The notes under the pieces: generated by a model | Told to the model about the DNA's origin: nothing | Databases searched by the model: none | Seen by the model: only the letters and a program-made list of their open reading frames with translations | NCBI RefSeq assembly: GCF_023078275.1 | Contig: NC_062974.1 | Span: forward strand, 21,753,119 to 21,817,118 | Direction: 5' to 3' | DNA from: Leguminivora glycinivorella | Lineage: Eukaryota; Arthropoda; Insecta; Lepidoptera; Tortricidae | DNA: 64,000 nt | Shown here: positions 8,935 through 20,486 of the stretch, piece by piece | Position numbering within the stretch: position 1 is the stretch's first letter | How the letters are laid out: each line of letters begins with the position of its first letter | Made by a program: the position numbers and the translations under genes

Positions 8935-10640
8935 ATTCGTTTTTTTTTAGTCGTCTCGCCTATTCTAACAATGTTACAAAATATAGTGCAGTGTAATTAT
9001 TTTTTTTGTAGCTTGAATAATTATTGTAATGTATCTAACCTCCTGATGACTGGATTTCAAAATATGCTACCTTAAATTAATTACTGTCAATTTGACAAAC
9101 AGTAACAGTGACATTTTAATGGGGCTTATGTGTAGTACATAGTTCTTGGTGGTTTCGAGGTACGTTTTATTAGTACGTTTCCGTTATCTGTCTATACGGA
9201 GTCTTTGTTCTAATATGGAACATTAATTTCGTAGTAGGATATAAGTATAAAACTTAAATCATCATAAAACCACTGGCAAGGTAACCATAGGACCGTTACG
9301 CGCAAAAAGCTGAAACGAATCCCCGTGTGGGCCGCAAACGACTTTTTGTAAGAAACCCTGAACTGGGGTTCCGTAAAGCACTTTCTTATAAATAACATTT
9401 GTGTGATTCTCTTTATTCATTTTACGTCTTAAAAATTCTCGTCATTTGTGTGATTGATAAATTTATTTTAGCTATTTATTATTCTCTTTATTCATTTTAG
9501 CAATTTTATTATTGTTTGGAAAATCAGAAAATATGAATTGGGTCACAACACTTCACATAGGTTGCATAGAATAAAAGATAATAGGTAATAACGGGCAAAG
9601 GCAACATCCGCTCGGTGTACCCCTTGCAGTTCATTAAAGTGTCAAAAGGGCTTCTACGTGTTGGCTTCGACTCCGCGCACGCCTCCCAAAGGTCCGGAAC
9701 AGCATTGTTCCGTGATGGGAAAGAGATATATAATAATATAGTAGGTATTACGCATCCACTCTCGGAAATCCGACAGAAATTAAAACTGAGGTAGAAGTGC
9801 CGGCGTATGACTCGTCCCTTCAACCTTGGTCATGTTTTATTGTGCTACTGAATTAAAAAAAAAAACACGGTTTCACGCAGAACTAGAACAAAACACACAG
9901 CTCACACTTGACCTTTTTTTTGTCCGAATGCATATTATACAATATGCTACGCATAACGTTTAACCTTTCGCCTTCCCGATCGTCTCCCACAAGGTAAACT
10001 AGTTACTCAAAACGACTTAAGACTCATCATATAACTATTAGATCTTCAGTCTAAAATCTTAAAACATTAGGATGATTTTGGGATAATGTAGCGTGAGATA
10101 AGACGTTTTGATGTGTAAATAAGGACCAACGTAGTGCAACATGTGGCAAAGACCATCGCTGCTCTGTCCGGGAGATGCTCAGATAGCGGTTTTACGGTAA
10201 ATGAGAGTTTTTTTTTTCAGTTTTTACATGTTCGGTAAAAATTAGGTCAGTGTTAGGACAACACAATTTTTACGGTATAAAAAGGAACAATAAGTTCGTA
10301 ACAAATAATAATTTTGCTTTAGCATTAGTATAGACGTTACACTTTGAAATATATTAAAAAAAAAACATTAAACTTAGAAGTATGATGATAATTAATGAAG
10401 TAATTATAAGGTAGGTATGTCGATCTTAGTTTCGGAGCTTACAATGATTATTATTATGCTCTCAATTACTTGCTATTTAAAAATGAAATTTGTGTCTTCA
10501 CTAATATGTAATAATATTGCACACATTTTTAAGTTATGACAGCCTTGCGCTGGGGCTATTAGCAAATATGAAATTACACTAAGTAACTTTTTTGCTTCTT
10601 AACTTAGAAGTATGCATATGTTTAGCATTCCAATAATATT
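8935..10640. other. Non-coding AT-rich stretch
   Basis: No gene or clear element is recognised. Short frames on both strands lack domains. The segment at 9590-9730 is less AT-rich and may be an old repeat. Confidence 0.4.
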
Positions 10641-10644
10641 AAGG

Positions 10645-10774
10645 TATAGCGGGGCAAGTCTCGATTGGGACGACTTAACCAGTGGACACTCTAATTAAAA
10701 ATGCAAACATTGTAAAACATAGAAAATAATGGACCAGTTGCATTAAACCCCCTAGTCGAAATTGCCCCGCTGTA
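10645..10774. repeat. MITE with TACAGCGGGGCAA-type termini, copy 1
   Basis: The left end 'tatagcggggcaagtctcga' is repeated inverted at the right ('tcgaaattgccccgctgta'). The interior includes 'ttgtaaaacat' and 'ggaccagtt', both found in the copy at 53546-53752. It has TA-starting ends and is non-coding. Confidence 0.8.
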
Positions 10775-11031
10775 TCTTATAATATTTAGGCATTTACTTT
10801 AGTTAAATACGAAGTAATGCAATACCATAAATATTTTCCACTCTCTAAAACTTCGGCGTTCTTATCCTACTACTTATCATAAAGTTATCATTTATCAGCA
10901 CTCACGCGCATTCAAACATCTTAAGGTACAAGTACCTATTCCGGTTAGATGGTTATAGGGGATCGATTTTTGAATTTAGAACGCACGCATTCGCGGTTCG
11001 AAAGTCTGTGGAAAGCGACGTAATCGCTTCT

Positions 11032-11172
11032 GTAGGCCTAGCACATGATGGCCGCGGGAGTATGTCGCCGCGAGATAGATCACACGTCTTCTTCTAACTG
11101 TATTAATGACATAAGGACGGGTAGTCTATCTCGCGGCGACATACTCTCGCGGCAATCATGTGCTAGGCCTAC
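11032..11172. repeat. Palindromic MITE
   Basis: Arms 'gtaggcctagcacatgat' and 'atcatgtgctaggcctac', then 'agtatgtcgccgcgagata' and its inverted copy, form a 141-bp hairpin with a loop near 11090. Confidence 0.85.
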
Positions 11173-11711
11173 TGTAAGTAGAATTTAAATCGCTAGTAGT
11201 GGAGATATTATTGAACGAATTTCACGAAATTGAATGGCCGAGATTCAAAAATCGGCCCCCAGCGCTCAGAATATTTATTCACTTTTAAGAAAAAAAGTCA
11301 GTGAATCAGTAATTCTCGTGAAGACGAACGTCGCAACGATGGCATCACATGTGGCACACATTTTGTGCCCCCGCGCACCACCCCCGCTAAGGGAACCGCT
11401 GAAAAAAACGGACCAGTACCATACCGCTCAAGCAAAAAGATACCCTAGCGTTTTTCAATACAATTGAGTGTACATGGACCGTTTTGTGGCATCCCTTCGA
11501 GTACAGTTAGTGACTCCTACAAGGGACATTTTTTCTGCGAAAGATATTATAAGGTCAGTGACCTCGATTCTGCACTTAAGGAGTTGCATTCAAAAATTTT
11601 ACTCATAGTCCTCAGCTCAAATTTAAATTTGAATCGAAATAAGATGCCATGTATTAAAGAAAAAAATTAAATGTTAAATTTGAATGTTGACCTCTTCTTT
11701 CTGTCTTCGAA

Positions 11712-11851
11712 CCCCCTTATTCATAAACGTACTCTAAAGTAATCAAGCCGATAAAGTTCGTTTGTCCTTTTCTATCACACCAATACGTCGGAAAGGGACA
11801 AACGAACTTTATCGGCTTGATAACTTTAGAGTACGTTTATGAATAAGGGGG
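11712..11851. repeat. Palindromic MITE
   Basis: This is an almost perfect 140-bp hairpin. The arm 'ccccttattcataaacgtac' continues through 'gataaagttcgtttgtcc', and both parts reappear inverted at 11788-11851. The loop is near 11775. The strong arm identity suggests a fairly young copy. Confidence 0.9.
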
Positions 11852-12049
11852 AAAGTCTTTATGACATGTAAATAAAATAATTATTTTCTCGCTTTGTGTC
11901 TTAGGGTACAGCACTGAACAACGAATGTAGGTAATCCCAGATCTAAATCTAGATCAGAGGTAAATTGGGGAAGCACCGTCACCTTACAAAAATCAGCAGC
12001 CAAATAATACCTACTATCCTCTTTTTATAGTGTTTTTGACATTTACTAA

Positions 12050-12180
12050 GGTTGCTAGGGCTCAAGGAGGTGTAGAGTGTTGGAGCCTACTTAGTTCCCC
12101 TATGGGCGCCTAGAAGCTAATACGGTGACTGCCCATCATCAGGCGGTATGTTTGTTAGCCACCTATGTAGTATGAAAAAG
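12050..12180 (+). repeat. Degenerate LINE/SINE 3' fragment
   Basis: The segment contains 'ctaatacggtgactgccc', 'atcaggcggtatgtttgtt' and 'gccacctatgtagtat', a diverged inverse of the repeat at 60892-61020. It lies less than 200 bp upstream of the esterase start codon. Confidence 0.55.
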
Positions 12181-12362
12181 TCACGTGAGTATAGATACCT
12201 CCACGCAAAAGTTACACCACTATGCGTAGATTCAATGTTATCTACCACTTGAGATTTTCCGAGAATATCTATCTAATCGAGATAAATTTGAGGCTATTGA
12301 CGTATTACCAATACGGACTTCTAGAATACTGCATGTGTATCACTAAATATTGAGACGCAATA

Positions 12363-14817
12363 ATGAGATTAATATTGATTGGCTTTTGTTTTTTACTTGG
12401 TGTGTGGGGTCAGAATGTACCCGTGGTGAACCCGAGTGTGGATACTCAACAAGGGACGGTTATTGGTACGCTCAATGATGGAGTCTACGAATTTCATGGG
12501 ATACCGTATGCTGATTCGACTTCAGGAAGTCACCGGTTTAAGGTTAGTAAATTAATAGTATCACAAGTGCATCAGGACATTGACGTGCACGTATCAGTTT
12601 TAAGCTGCCTGTGCATTAACAAATAACAACCCTTTCAAAACGAGAAATTGAGATTTGCTAACTTAATTTCGAATTTTAATGACTTGTGTCACATGTGTTA
12701 AAATTGACATTTATATGTTAACAACCCTCACGGTCGTATCAGCCCGTATTTAAAGGGTTAAAATAATAAATAAAATAAAATAATAAATCTATTAAGAAAC
12801 AATGACAAGCAATTATATTTTCAACTTTCATTATAATCTGTGACAAGTATCTAAAATCAAACGAAGCTACCAAATACTTGCATATTAGGAAGGTTTCACA
12901 GTGGTGTACTTAACTCTTTAATATTTCTTCAAATTGTAGGCACCCTTGCCAGCACCTCCATTTGAAGAACCTTTCATCGCCGACAGAAAAGGGATTAAAT
13001 GCGTTCGAGCGTTAGGTGTGGGCTACGAGGGAGTAGAAGATTGCCTGGTAGCAGACGTTTACACCACAACCCTCGACAGCACCCGCAAACTCCCAGTCAT
13101 GGTCTGGATCAAAGGCAGAGAGTTCGATAGGGTCTATGAACACGAACTATCCTTCAAAAACTTTCTTGAAAAAGATGTCATAGTTGTCTCATTAAACTTC
13201 CGAGAGTCGATATTTGGTTTCCTATGCTTGGGAACCGAAGTTGCACCTGGTAATGCTGGTCTCAAGGATATTATCGCGGGTTTGCGCTGGGTTCAAGAGA
13301 ACATTGAGAGCTTCGGTGGCGACCCTGATTCTGTAACGCTTTTTGGTCATGGAAGTGGCGCCGCAGCCGTTGATTTATTGTCGCTATCTCCAATGTCTGA
13401 GGGCTTAGTTCACAGAGTGATTGCGCAAAGTGGTTCCGCTATCGCTCCATGGGCAGTTACTAGAGATAACCTAGAATATGCGATACAAGTAGCTGAAGCT
13501 CTGGGACATACAGTCAGCGATATTAACACGCTATCAGAAGTATTTACAAAAACAACCGTAGCCGCTTTGACAGCAGTCATAAATGAACTTGAACTTTACG
13601 ACAATTCATTAGCATTTGCACCTTGTCTTGAGAAAGCAACGTTAGTCTCCTCTTTACCATTTATGACTCGATCACCATATCAAGTCCTGACTGATGGAGG
13701 ATTCTTACAAATACCAGTTATGACAGGCTTCGTTGATAAAGAAGGCACTATAAGAGCTGAAGAGGCAATAGAAGACAGTTGGTTGGAGAAAATGAATGAA
13801 TCATTTGAAGCTTTTCTGCAACCTGATTTAGAATTCGAAAACGAAGAAGATGAAAAACGTATTGTTGATAATATAAAACAGTACTATTTTGGTGATGATG
13901 GTATAGACATGGATGAATATTTTATGTACCACGGTGACACTATGATAAAAGTATCAGCTATCCGAGAGGCACAGCTACGAGCGGCTTCATCGACGTCTCC
14001 TGTATATTTGTATCAATTTTCTTACAAGGGAACTTTGGGAGATCCCTTTGTTGGCCCAGTAGAAGTTAACGGAGCGGCTCATAGCGAAGAACTGGCGTAC
14101 TTGTTCCATGAAACTACAAATGAGGAATCTTCTCAAATAGATCTAACTGTGAGCGACATTCTAATCGAGCGATGGACCAATTTCGCAAAAACTGGGTAAG
14201 AATTATATTATTTACCTGTGCATAAAATAACATCTTTACAAAATCTTGAATTAGAATCTGTCTGGAAGCTTGTTTCATCGACCGTAACGTAACTTGCGAG
14301 TAAAAAAAACGTTCATAATTTAATACAACAATCAAAATGAGTGTTCTTATTAATTAATATTAATATTTCCAGAAACCCGACTAGCCTCACTTCCCAAGTA
14401 ACTTGGAGTCCATTCACACCGGAGAACAACAACTACCTCCACATATTAAATGCTGACCAGCAGAGTTCAACTCTTGAGGTACAAATGCAAGACCCTCATC
14501 CCGTCACTCTTGCTTTCTGGAACAGTATCTATCAAGGATACTTTAAGGATGCCGAGGGTCAGTTCGACCTTAATGAAAGGCAGGACCCTGATGTTATCGT
14601 TGTAGATAGCAATGAGGATATTGGAGACAGCAAAGAGAATCAAGGAAACAGTGGCGAAACAGATGGAAGCGATGAAAATACAAGTGTAAATGTTGATCCT
14701 GATGATGATAATGATGATGAACCTGATTCAGCTTCCACAGCAGTTGCGTACACGTTTTCGTTTATTACCGTATTTGCGTTGTTGAATAAATTTCATATGA
14801 TGAGAATTAGCTCTTGA
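12363..14817 (+). CDS. Carboxylesterase-family protein, probably catalytically inactive, with acidic tail and C-terminal anchor
   Basis: The three exons are 12363-12542, 12940-14195 and 14373-14817. Both introns have GT-AG ends (donors G|GTTAGT and GG|GTAAGA, acceptors TTGTAG and TTCCAG). The phases (0, then 2) join into one 626-residue frame. Residues 1-16 are a signal peptide. The alpha/beta-hydrolase fold follows: EDCLVADVY near 93, NAGLKDIIAGLRWVQENI near 165-182, catalytic-acid region GFVDKEG (Glu 328) and histidine region GAAHSEELAYLF (His 441). Two key sites are lost. The oxyanion-hole HGGG is KGRE (118-121), and the nucleophile motif GESAG is GHGSG (196-200), with Gly where the serine should be. 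Residues from about 545 are an Asp/Glu/Ser-rich stalk, then a short hydrophobic stretch (AVAYTFSFITVFALL), as in a membrane or GPI anchor. The family's usual length is 530-570, and the extra length is this tail. A non-catalytic binding or adhesion role, as in neurotactin or glutactin, is an inference. Confidence 0.9.
12543..12939 (+). other. Intron 1 of the esterase-like gene
   Basis: The 397-bp phase-0 intron has donor GTTAGT and acceptor TTGTAG. Joining it out links HRFK to APLPAPPF, the normal family junction ahead of the first disulphide loop. Confidence 0.85.
14196..14372 (+). other. Intron 2 of the esterase-like gene
   Basis: The 177-bp intron splits a glycine codon (GG|A). The in-frame stop just after the donor disappears on splicing. 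The joined product reads FAKTGNPTSLTSQVTW, which matches the conserved 'FAKTGNP' segment of carboxylesterases and confirms the splice. Confidence 0.9.
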
Positions 14818-14950
14818 AAAACGTGTCACTAGCGTGAGCTATTGACTTAGTTTTTGAACATTTGCTAGAACTTTCGTGGGTTTATTTTTTAAATTCGACG
14901 CTAAGTGATATCTTTACAATTAAGTAATAGTTTAGTGAAATGTCGCTTTT

Positions 14951-14956
14951 AATAAA
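14951..14956 (+). terminator. Polyadenylation signal of the esterase-like gene
   Basis: AATAAA lies 134 bp after the stop codon in AT-rich 3' sequence. Further copies near 15055 and 15212 are alternatives. Confidence 0.5.
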
Positions 14957-15307
14957 GTACAAACATAACATTTTTACGTTTACACAGGTTTTAGTAAGTA
15001 GTGTAAGTACTTAGTTTTAGTTTACGAGTAGATGCCCTGTACGTAGACGAATTAAATAAATAAATTAGTCTAGATTTGCGTTCCTTATTTAAAGATGTTT
15101 TCTGACTCAGATATTTCATCACTGTCGGAGGACATACACAAAATAAAAAGGTCTTAGCCATAATTTTTATCTTAATTCATACAATCGTGGTACGACCTAT
15201 TGGGTTAATTTTAATAAAGTTTTCTATTCTAATTCATGATCACTTTTAACATATTTACCTACTAGATTAGAGTCAGGCCAAGCTAATTCTACAGCGGTAC
15301 AGATCAA

Positions 15308-15442
15308 GGGGGTTACCATGAAGTGCTAAAGCCATTCACTTTAGGTTGAGAGAAAGGGACGAAGCTACAGCAGTTCCATAGCTCCGTCCCTCTCTCTCAA
15401 CCTAAACTGAACGGCTTTATTAGCACTTCATGGTAGCCCCCC
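15308..15442. repeat. Palindromic MITE
   Basis: The arm 'gggggttaccatgaagtgct' and then 'ttaggttgagagaaaggga' are repeated inverted at 15384-15442, with a loop near 15375. This is a 135-bp hairpin, non-coding. Confidence 0.85.
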
Positions 15443-18400
15443 AGGAAAGTGTATATGAAATCATGATAACACTTCCGTACTCTGTGCTAACTCAATGCAA
15501 GTTAATCTGACACTGGTTAATTTCTGAAACACCACAGTTTACTAAAAATATGATACATTAAATTGTACCATTTGCTTTTATAAAAAGCACTGGATTTCGT
15601 AATATCAGTTATAAACTGCAAGCACTTAAGTTCTTTAAGTCGACGTACCGTTACGTGTCACGCGATGAAGCATGTTTACCAAATAACGTCTTATAACACA
15701 GCAGAGCGTATGGTGGTTGCTCCCTTCTTTCCTAGTAGCTACAAGTTCATTAGTCTTATGATATAGTGGTGTATGTGGTAGTTACTCCCTTACTGGATTA
15801 GTAATGGTATAAGTTCAGGTGTAGGTGAGTGGACGGGGTCGGAAGGTCAGCGGGTAGCCATGCAGCGCGATGCTCGTGGATGCGTTATGGCTTGAATGTC
15901 ACCTGTTTGTAATTTTAGCTCGGGAAATGTTTAAGTCAGGTCAGTAGGTTTCAACTTGTTTTTTAATTCATATTATCTTAGAAGAGCAGTTCTCAGGAGG
16001 CGCGTTTTTACGTGTCCGGGGCAAAAAACGGCAGAACGGACTGTTCTAAAAATCTGAATTAATTCAGGCATAATCTTTAGCCTCTGTTCTGTTTGGTACA
16101 CTATCAAATTATTTATTTATTATTTGTGTAATATAAGTAATAAAATATTAAATGCGAAAAATGACCTTCGGTGGACGTGTCCCGCACCCAGAATTTGCGA
16201 AACAAAAAATCATAACTCAAGATGGAGTTGTTGATCGCAGTTGTTATAGATATTCACGCATAAAGTATTAGTTTACCTATCATATTTTCTATATAAAAAT
16301 AATATGTTAGCTAAACTCATCGAGTAAAGACAAATTTACGATGTGTCTCGGGCTAGTGACTGATTTCGGTGTCATTTGCTAAACAAGACAGTACTCTTAC
16401 AAATTAGTAGATCAGGGACATAGTGGCACAAATATAGTAAGTTTTAACTATGTTTTAACCATTCAGTGTAGAGGAGATGCAGTACCGTTTTATAAAGGGG
16501 ACTTTTTAAAGGTTTCTCAGTCATTCGGTGGGTTTGGTCCCATGTTTTTTAAGATTCGGTGGTTCAATTTACTCCCACAGTTTTAGTGCATTTGTCGTTA
16601 TGTAAGGTACTAATAAATCCTTAAACGTATGTTATTACGTCATTATGACATCTCCTCTGTATCATGCATGCTATTGCAGTTATCTCCAAAAAAGCGATAA
16701 AATTTGATATCAGTGGAGTTGATTTCCGTGGTTTCGGTGGATTTTTTGACCACCGATATCAAAAAAAGTGACCACCGACTTCGATTGCCACGTTGTAAAC
16801 TAGTTTATTGTGCATTATTTTCTAACATTTAATACTTAAATAGTAGGATATACTTTGTAAAAACATAAAACTATGTTTGTAAGCAAATTAAGCCATATTA
16901 TGGGTACAAAATTCACTACTCGATAATTACTAGTCTATTAACATGTCAAAATTAGTAAAATTGCGCGATTATGAGCCTTTGTACATCACCTGTCATCGAA
17001 TTAAAATGAAAAATATCAATAAATTGAATAATAAGTTATACATAAAGATGAAAATGTGGAATAATGTGTAAAAAATTGAATTCGGTGGTGCCAATTGATT
17101 ACAGTGCCCATACATAATTTCGGTGATTTTAAAATGTCAGATTTCTTACAAACTATAAGGTTCTAATGGAGGCCTCCACCACCAATATTTTTTATATTTG
17201 ACTTATCAAAAAAGTAGAAAATAAAAATCAGCACCGAAATCAGGCACCGAACGTCATCTCTGAGAATCGCCCAGAAATAAGTAATGTCACAAGGTAGCAA
17301 ACTGACATATTTCTAGCTAGAGATTTTTGAAGCTAGAAATAATTTTACTACCATGTGACACATTCTTTTCACATTGAGGAAATTTGAATGTAATAAATTA
17401 CTTAAACGAAAAAAATGTGTCCTTGAATGGAAAATTACCACTTTGATCCCGCCTACAAGGAAGGAGGGAAGGACAAAACCCCCAAAGGGAAAGAGGAAAC
17501 GAAGGGCCTTTCCGAAATGATGATATTAAAACTATTGGTATGAATATCAAAATGTAAATTATTGTTGATTACTGACTGCTAACGCCTTCTATGCTCCCGA
17601 TGTATGAAACTTAATGAGTACCGTTACTTGTCAAATAAATCAGTCTGTTGTGAATATTCACGGTGTTTTATTAGGTTATGGGCCCAGGCATGTTTATACC
17701 TAGGTAGGTACATTAATATAATACCTAAAGGAGAGTATAAAGTCAATTTCATGACAATGTGTTTGGGCAAAACTTAAAGAAAAAATGAAAATATTTTAGT
17801 TTCAGAATAAGAAGTCTGTGATATTACCAAAAGCAGATGTCAAATAATGTAAATATTTCAAAAAACCTGCATCCGCTACAAAAAATTAGCAAAGTACTTT
17901 TATGACCATAAACACACATAAATGTATTTTGAACAATATCGGAGCTTTATTAGGTTTTCCGTTAAGTATGTTTATCAAACTGCAAAGCGGACTATTAAGT
18001 ATTACAGGGTTGTCCAAATTGTATTTAACAATCTAGCACAAAGTACAAAAATAATATGCACATCACACTGCTTAATATAATTATTAAAAAAATGCATTTA
18101 CTTCAGACAAACAAGGTCCATAATATACTAACAGTTGTTGTTAGTATAACTAACTAAGTTATACTAACAAAATATTATTTTGTTAGTATAACTTAACCTA
18201 AAACATAAAACTATGGTTAACTTAAAAATAATCTTAAATAACTAACTTAGGTACTAGAGATAAGTGGAGAGAGGAGCAGTGCTTGATGAGGCCACTGTCA
18301 GATCTCTCAGCAACTACGCTCAGGAGACTGGCGGAATGATCCTCAACGAAGTTATAGTACTTTAAATTACATAAAATCAATTATCATCTAACATCTACCA

Positions 18401-18640
18401 TCTTGATCTTCTGCAAATAAGGAAAATGTTTAGAGAAGCTATTATACATGTTTTTTTAGTACCAGCCAAACTTTGAATATAGTGATTTTTAAAGTTATAA
18501 TGAACATTATGAGACCAATGTTGAAATCGTGGAAAAGAATGGCTGTTCCTAAATGAAAGGCATCAGTCAAAATGTATGGAGTCCTACACACCATATATTA
18601 TAAATACTTGTGGGTAGGCAGCGTAACCCTTAACCTTAAC
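15443..18640. other. Non-coding AT-rich stretch with recurring 'ttcggtgg' motifs
   Basis: No gene is recognised. Between about 16360 and 17250 the words 'ttcggtgg' and their complement 'ccaccga' recur in both orientations, as in a decayed repeat. A weak inverted repeat ('aatgtcacaaggtag' and 'ctaccatgtgacacatt') lies at about 17284-17364. Confidence 0.4.
18138..18170. repeat. Short hairpin
   Basis: 'ttgttagtataac' and 'gttatactaacaa' are perfect 13-bp inverted arms around 7 bases. The left arm sequence recurs at about 18179. Confidence 0.75.
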
Positions 18641-18648
18641 ACTACAAA

Positions 18649-19125
18649 CAAGCGCGGATCTAGCTTAGTGCCCAGGTGGCGGATGTTACGTGGTAAAAGC
18701 CCAGGCCCCAGGGAGGGACGGGGGGGGGGTCACGTGGTCGATTTGTATGGCCAAACTAGGCTCCAAGGGGCGAAGGGGGGGGGGGATCATGCAGTCGCGC
18801 CACTACGTGCACTTCACTTCATTTGTGCCGCGCACGCTTCAGGACACCATCGCGTGCGCAGACTTCTGGCCGAAGGGTGTGGTATTTCAGCGGTTCCGGG
18901 GCAACCTGCCGAATCCTACACCGAGTCAGACGACGCAACGGAGCCACGCTGTTACGTCGTCGCCCAAATCTAATGTTTAATTTGTTTATTTTTTGTATGT
19001 CTTTTGTCTTGTTTTGTATTTTGTAGTTTCACAGTGCCTTGGTGTAAACTGTAATGCTGTGTTACTTTTTGATTAAATAAATAAATGACCCTCATGACCC
19101 CCCCCCCCCTCGGATCCGCGCATGA
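18649..19125 (+). mobile_element. Unclassified element with GCGCGGATC inverted ends and poly-G tracts
   Basis: The left end has 'gcgcggatct', and the right end has the inverse 'cggatccgcgc' next to a C13 run. G10 and G11 runs lie inside. A plus-strand frame (to 18980) contains DTIACADFWPKGVVFQRF and stops shortly before an AT-rich 3' region ending 'gattaaataaataaatg', which has the form of a retroposon tail. The protein resembles no family I can name with confidence. A retroelement fragment enclosed by another element is possible. Confidence 0.45.
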
Positions 19126-19446
19126 CTACAAAGTAAATGACACAATAGAATATCTCGTGATTGTCAACCCTGAGCTCGCTGAAGCAATAAAGAGTGCAAA
19201 AGTGCAGATTTGCAGCGACGGTTTATGTTTCGTAGCGTAACGCAGCTGGTCATAAATGTGCCGTAGAATGTTGGGGCACACGTAGGGCATATTATTCTGG
19301 AAGTCCATAGTTTGACTTGGGATATACCCGAGTTTATATGTATCCTTGGCTAAATAAAAATAATGCATTAATACCAGGATTTTAAAAAAGCTTGCTCATA
19401 TGTATCAAAACGTGGACAACTATTTAACAAATTTGGTAGACAGCTG

Positions 19447-19581
19447 TACAGTTGACCAAAAGGAGTGGGAATTAAAAAGTGGCTACATTGTAGTGCCGTC
19501 CCGTTTTGTCATATTGATTTGAAAGGGATGACACTACAATTTTGCCACTTTTTAATTTCTACTCTTTTTGGCCAGACTGTA
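19447..19581. repeat. Palindromic MITE with TACAGT-type ends
   Basis: The arm 'attaaaaagtggc' and its inverse, and outer ends 'tacagttgaccaaaa' against 'ttttggccagactgta', form a 135-bp hairpin. The frame of 128 codons crossing it is not a gene. A fragment of the same family lies at 50034-50064. Confidence 0.8.
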
Positions 19582-20486
19582 CCTACTGATGTACTGATAC
19601 TGACGTGCAGTAGTGATGCGAAGCGTGAAGTAACTAGTAGTAGTGATGCGACATTATTGCAGGATATCTACTTATTTATAAAAGTATATATGGACGTGAT
19701 AAGATTTTTATTAACTATAATTTTATGTAATTGGTTTAAAAGCAAAATTTATCATAAAAAAAAAACAAAAATAAATCTTTTTCATTTCATTTTGAACCCA
19801 AAGCATGACAATATTTCTGTAAAACTTGGTTTGAATTTACGTAAAGTTTAGTTACGGTGTTTCGCGCGGCGGCGCCGCACACGTGCTTACCGCTTCGTTT
19901 TTACCATGCTGAAGGTTCGTGTGTAGGGAATAGTGTGGACATGCCTTTTTTTATTCTTATAAGAATCTCATTAGACATGTTGAACTTTACATGTTTTTCA
20001 AATTATAATTATGTAGTGCGTTGAAACATGGCTTAGCAAACTAAATACAAAATATATAATTTTGAAAATAAAACATTGTAACTAGCTCTAACATAATATT
20101 ATTTAACGCAATACCTAAACTAAGTACTTAACTTACTTAATACCATAATAGGTAACTATAATTCGGGTATTTACATAACCAATTAGAAATTAGTTTTTAA
20201 ACATCAGTATAATTAATAGGTCATGGTAATTTGGTAGGTACTCTATCAAAAAGCTTGAGTTGAGATATACACGCGTCGAGTAAAGTACACTTTTCTGACA
20301 CGTGTGAACCTTCTTCAAAACTTATAAGTTTTTCTGTAGCCAAGTTTTTAAAGAAAATCCTTCAAAGGCAACTTTAGTAACCCCGAGAAATACTATTCAT
20401 AATATGTGGATTTAATATGGGAGTTTAAAATCAGTTTTTCAGAATAAAACTAAAGTTTAGGAAAAGGAAATATTATACGACCCTAA

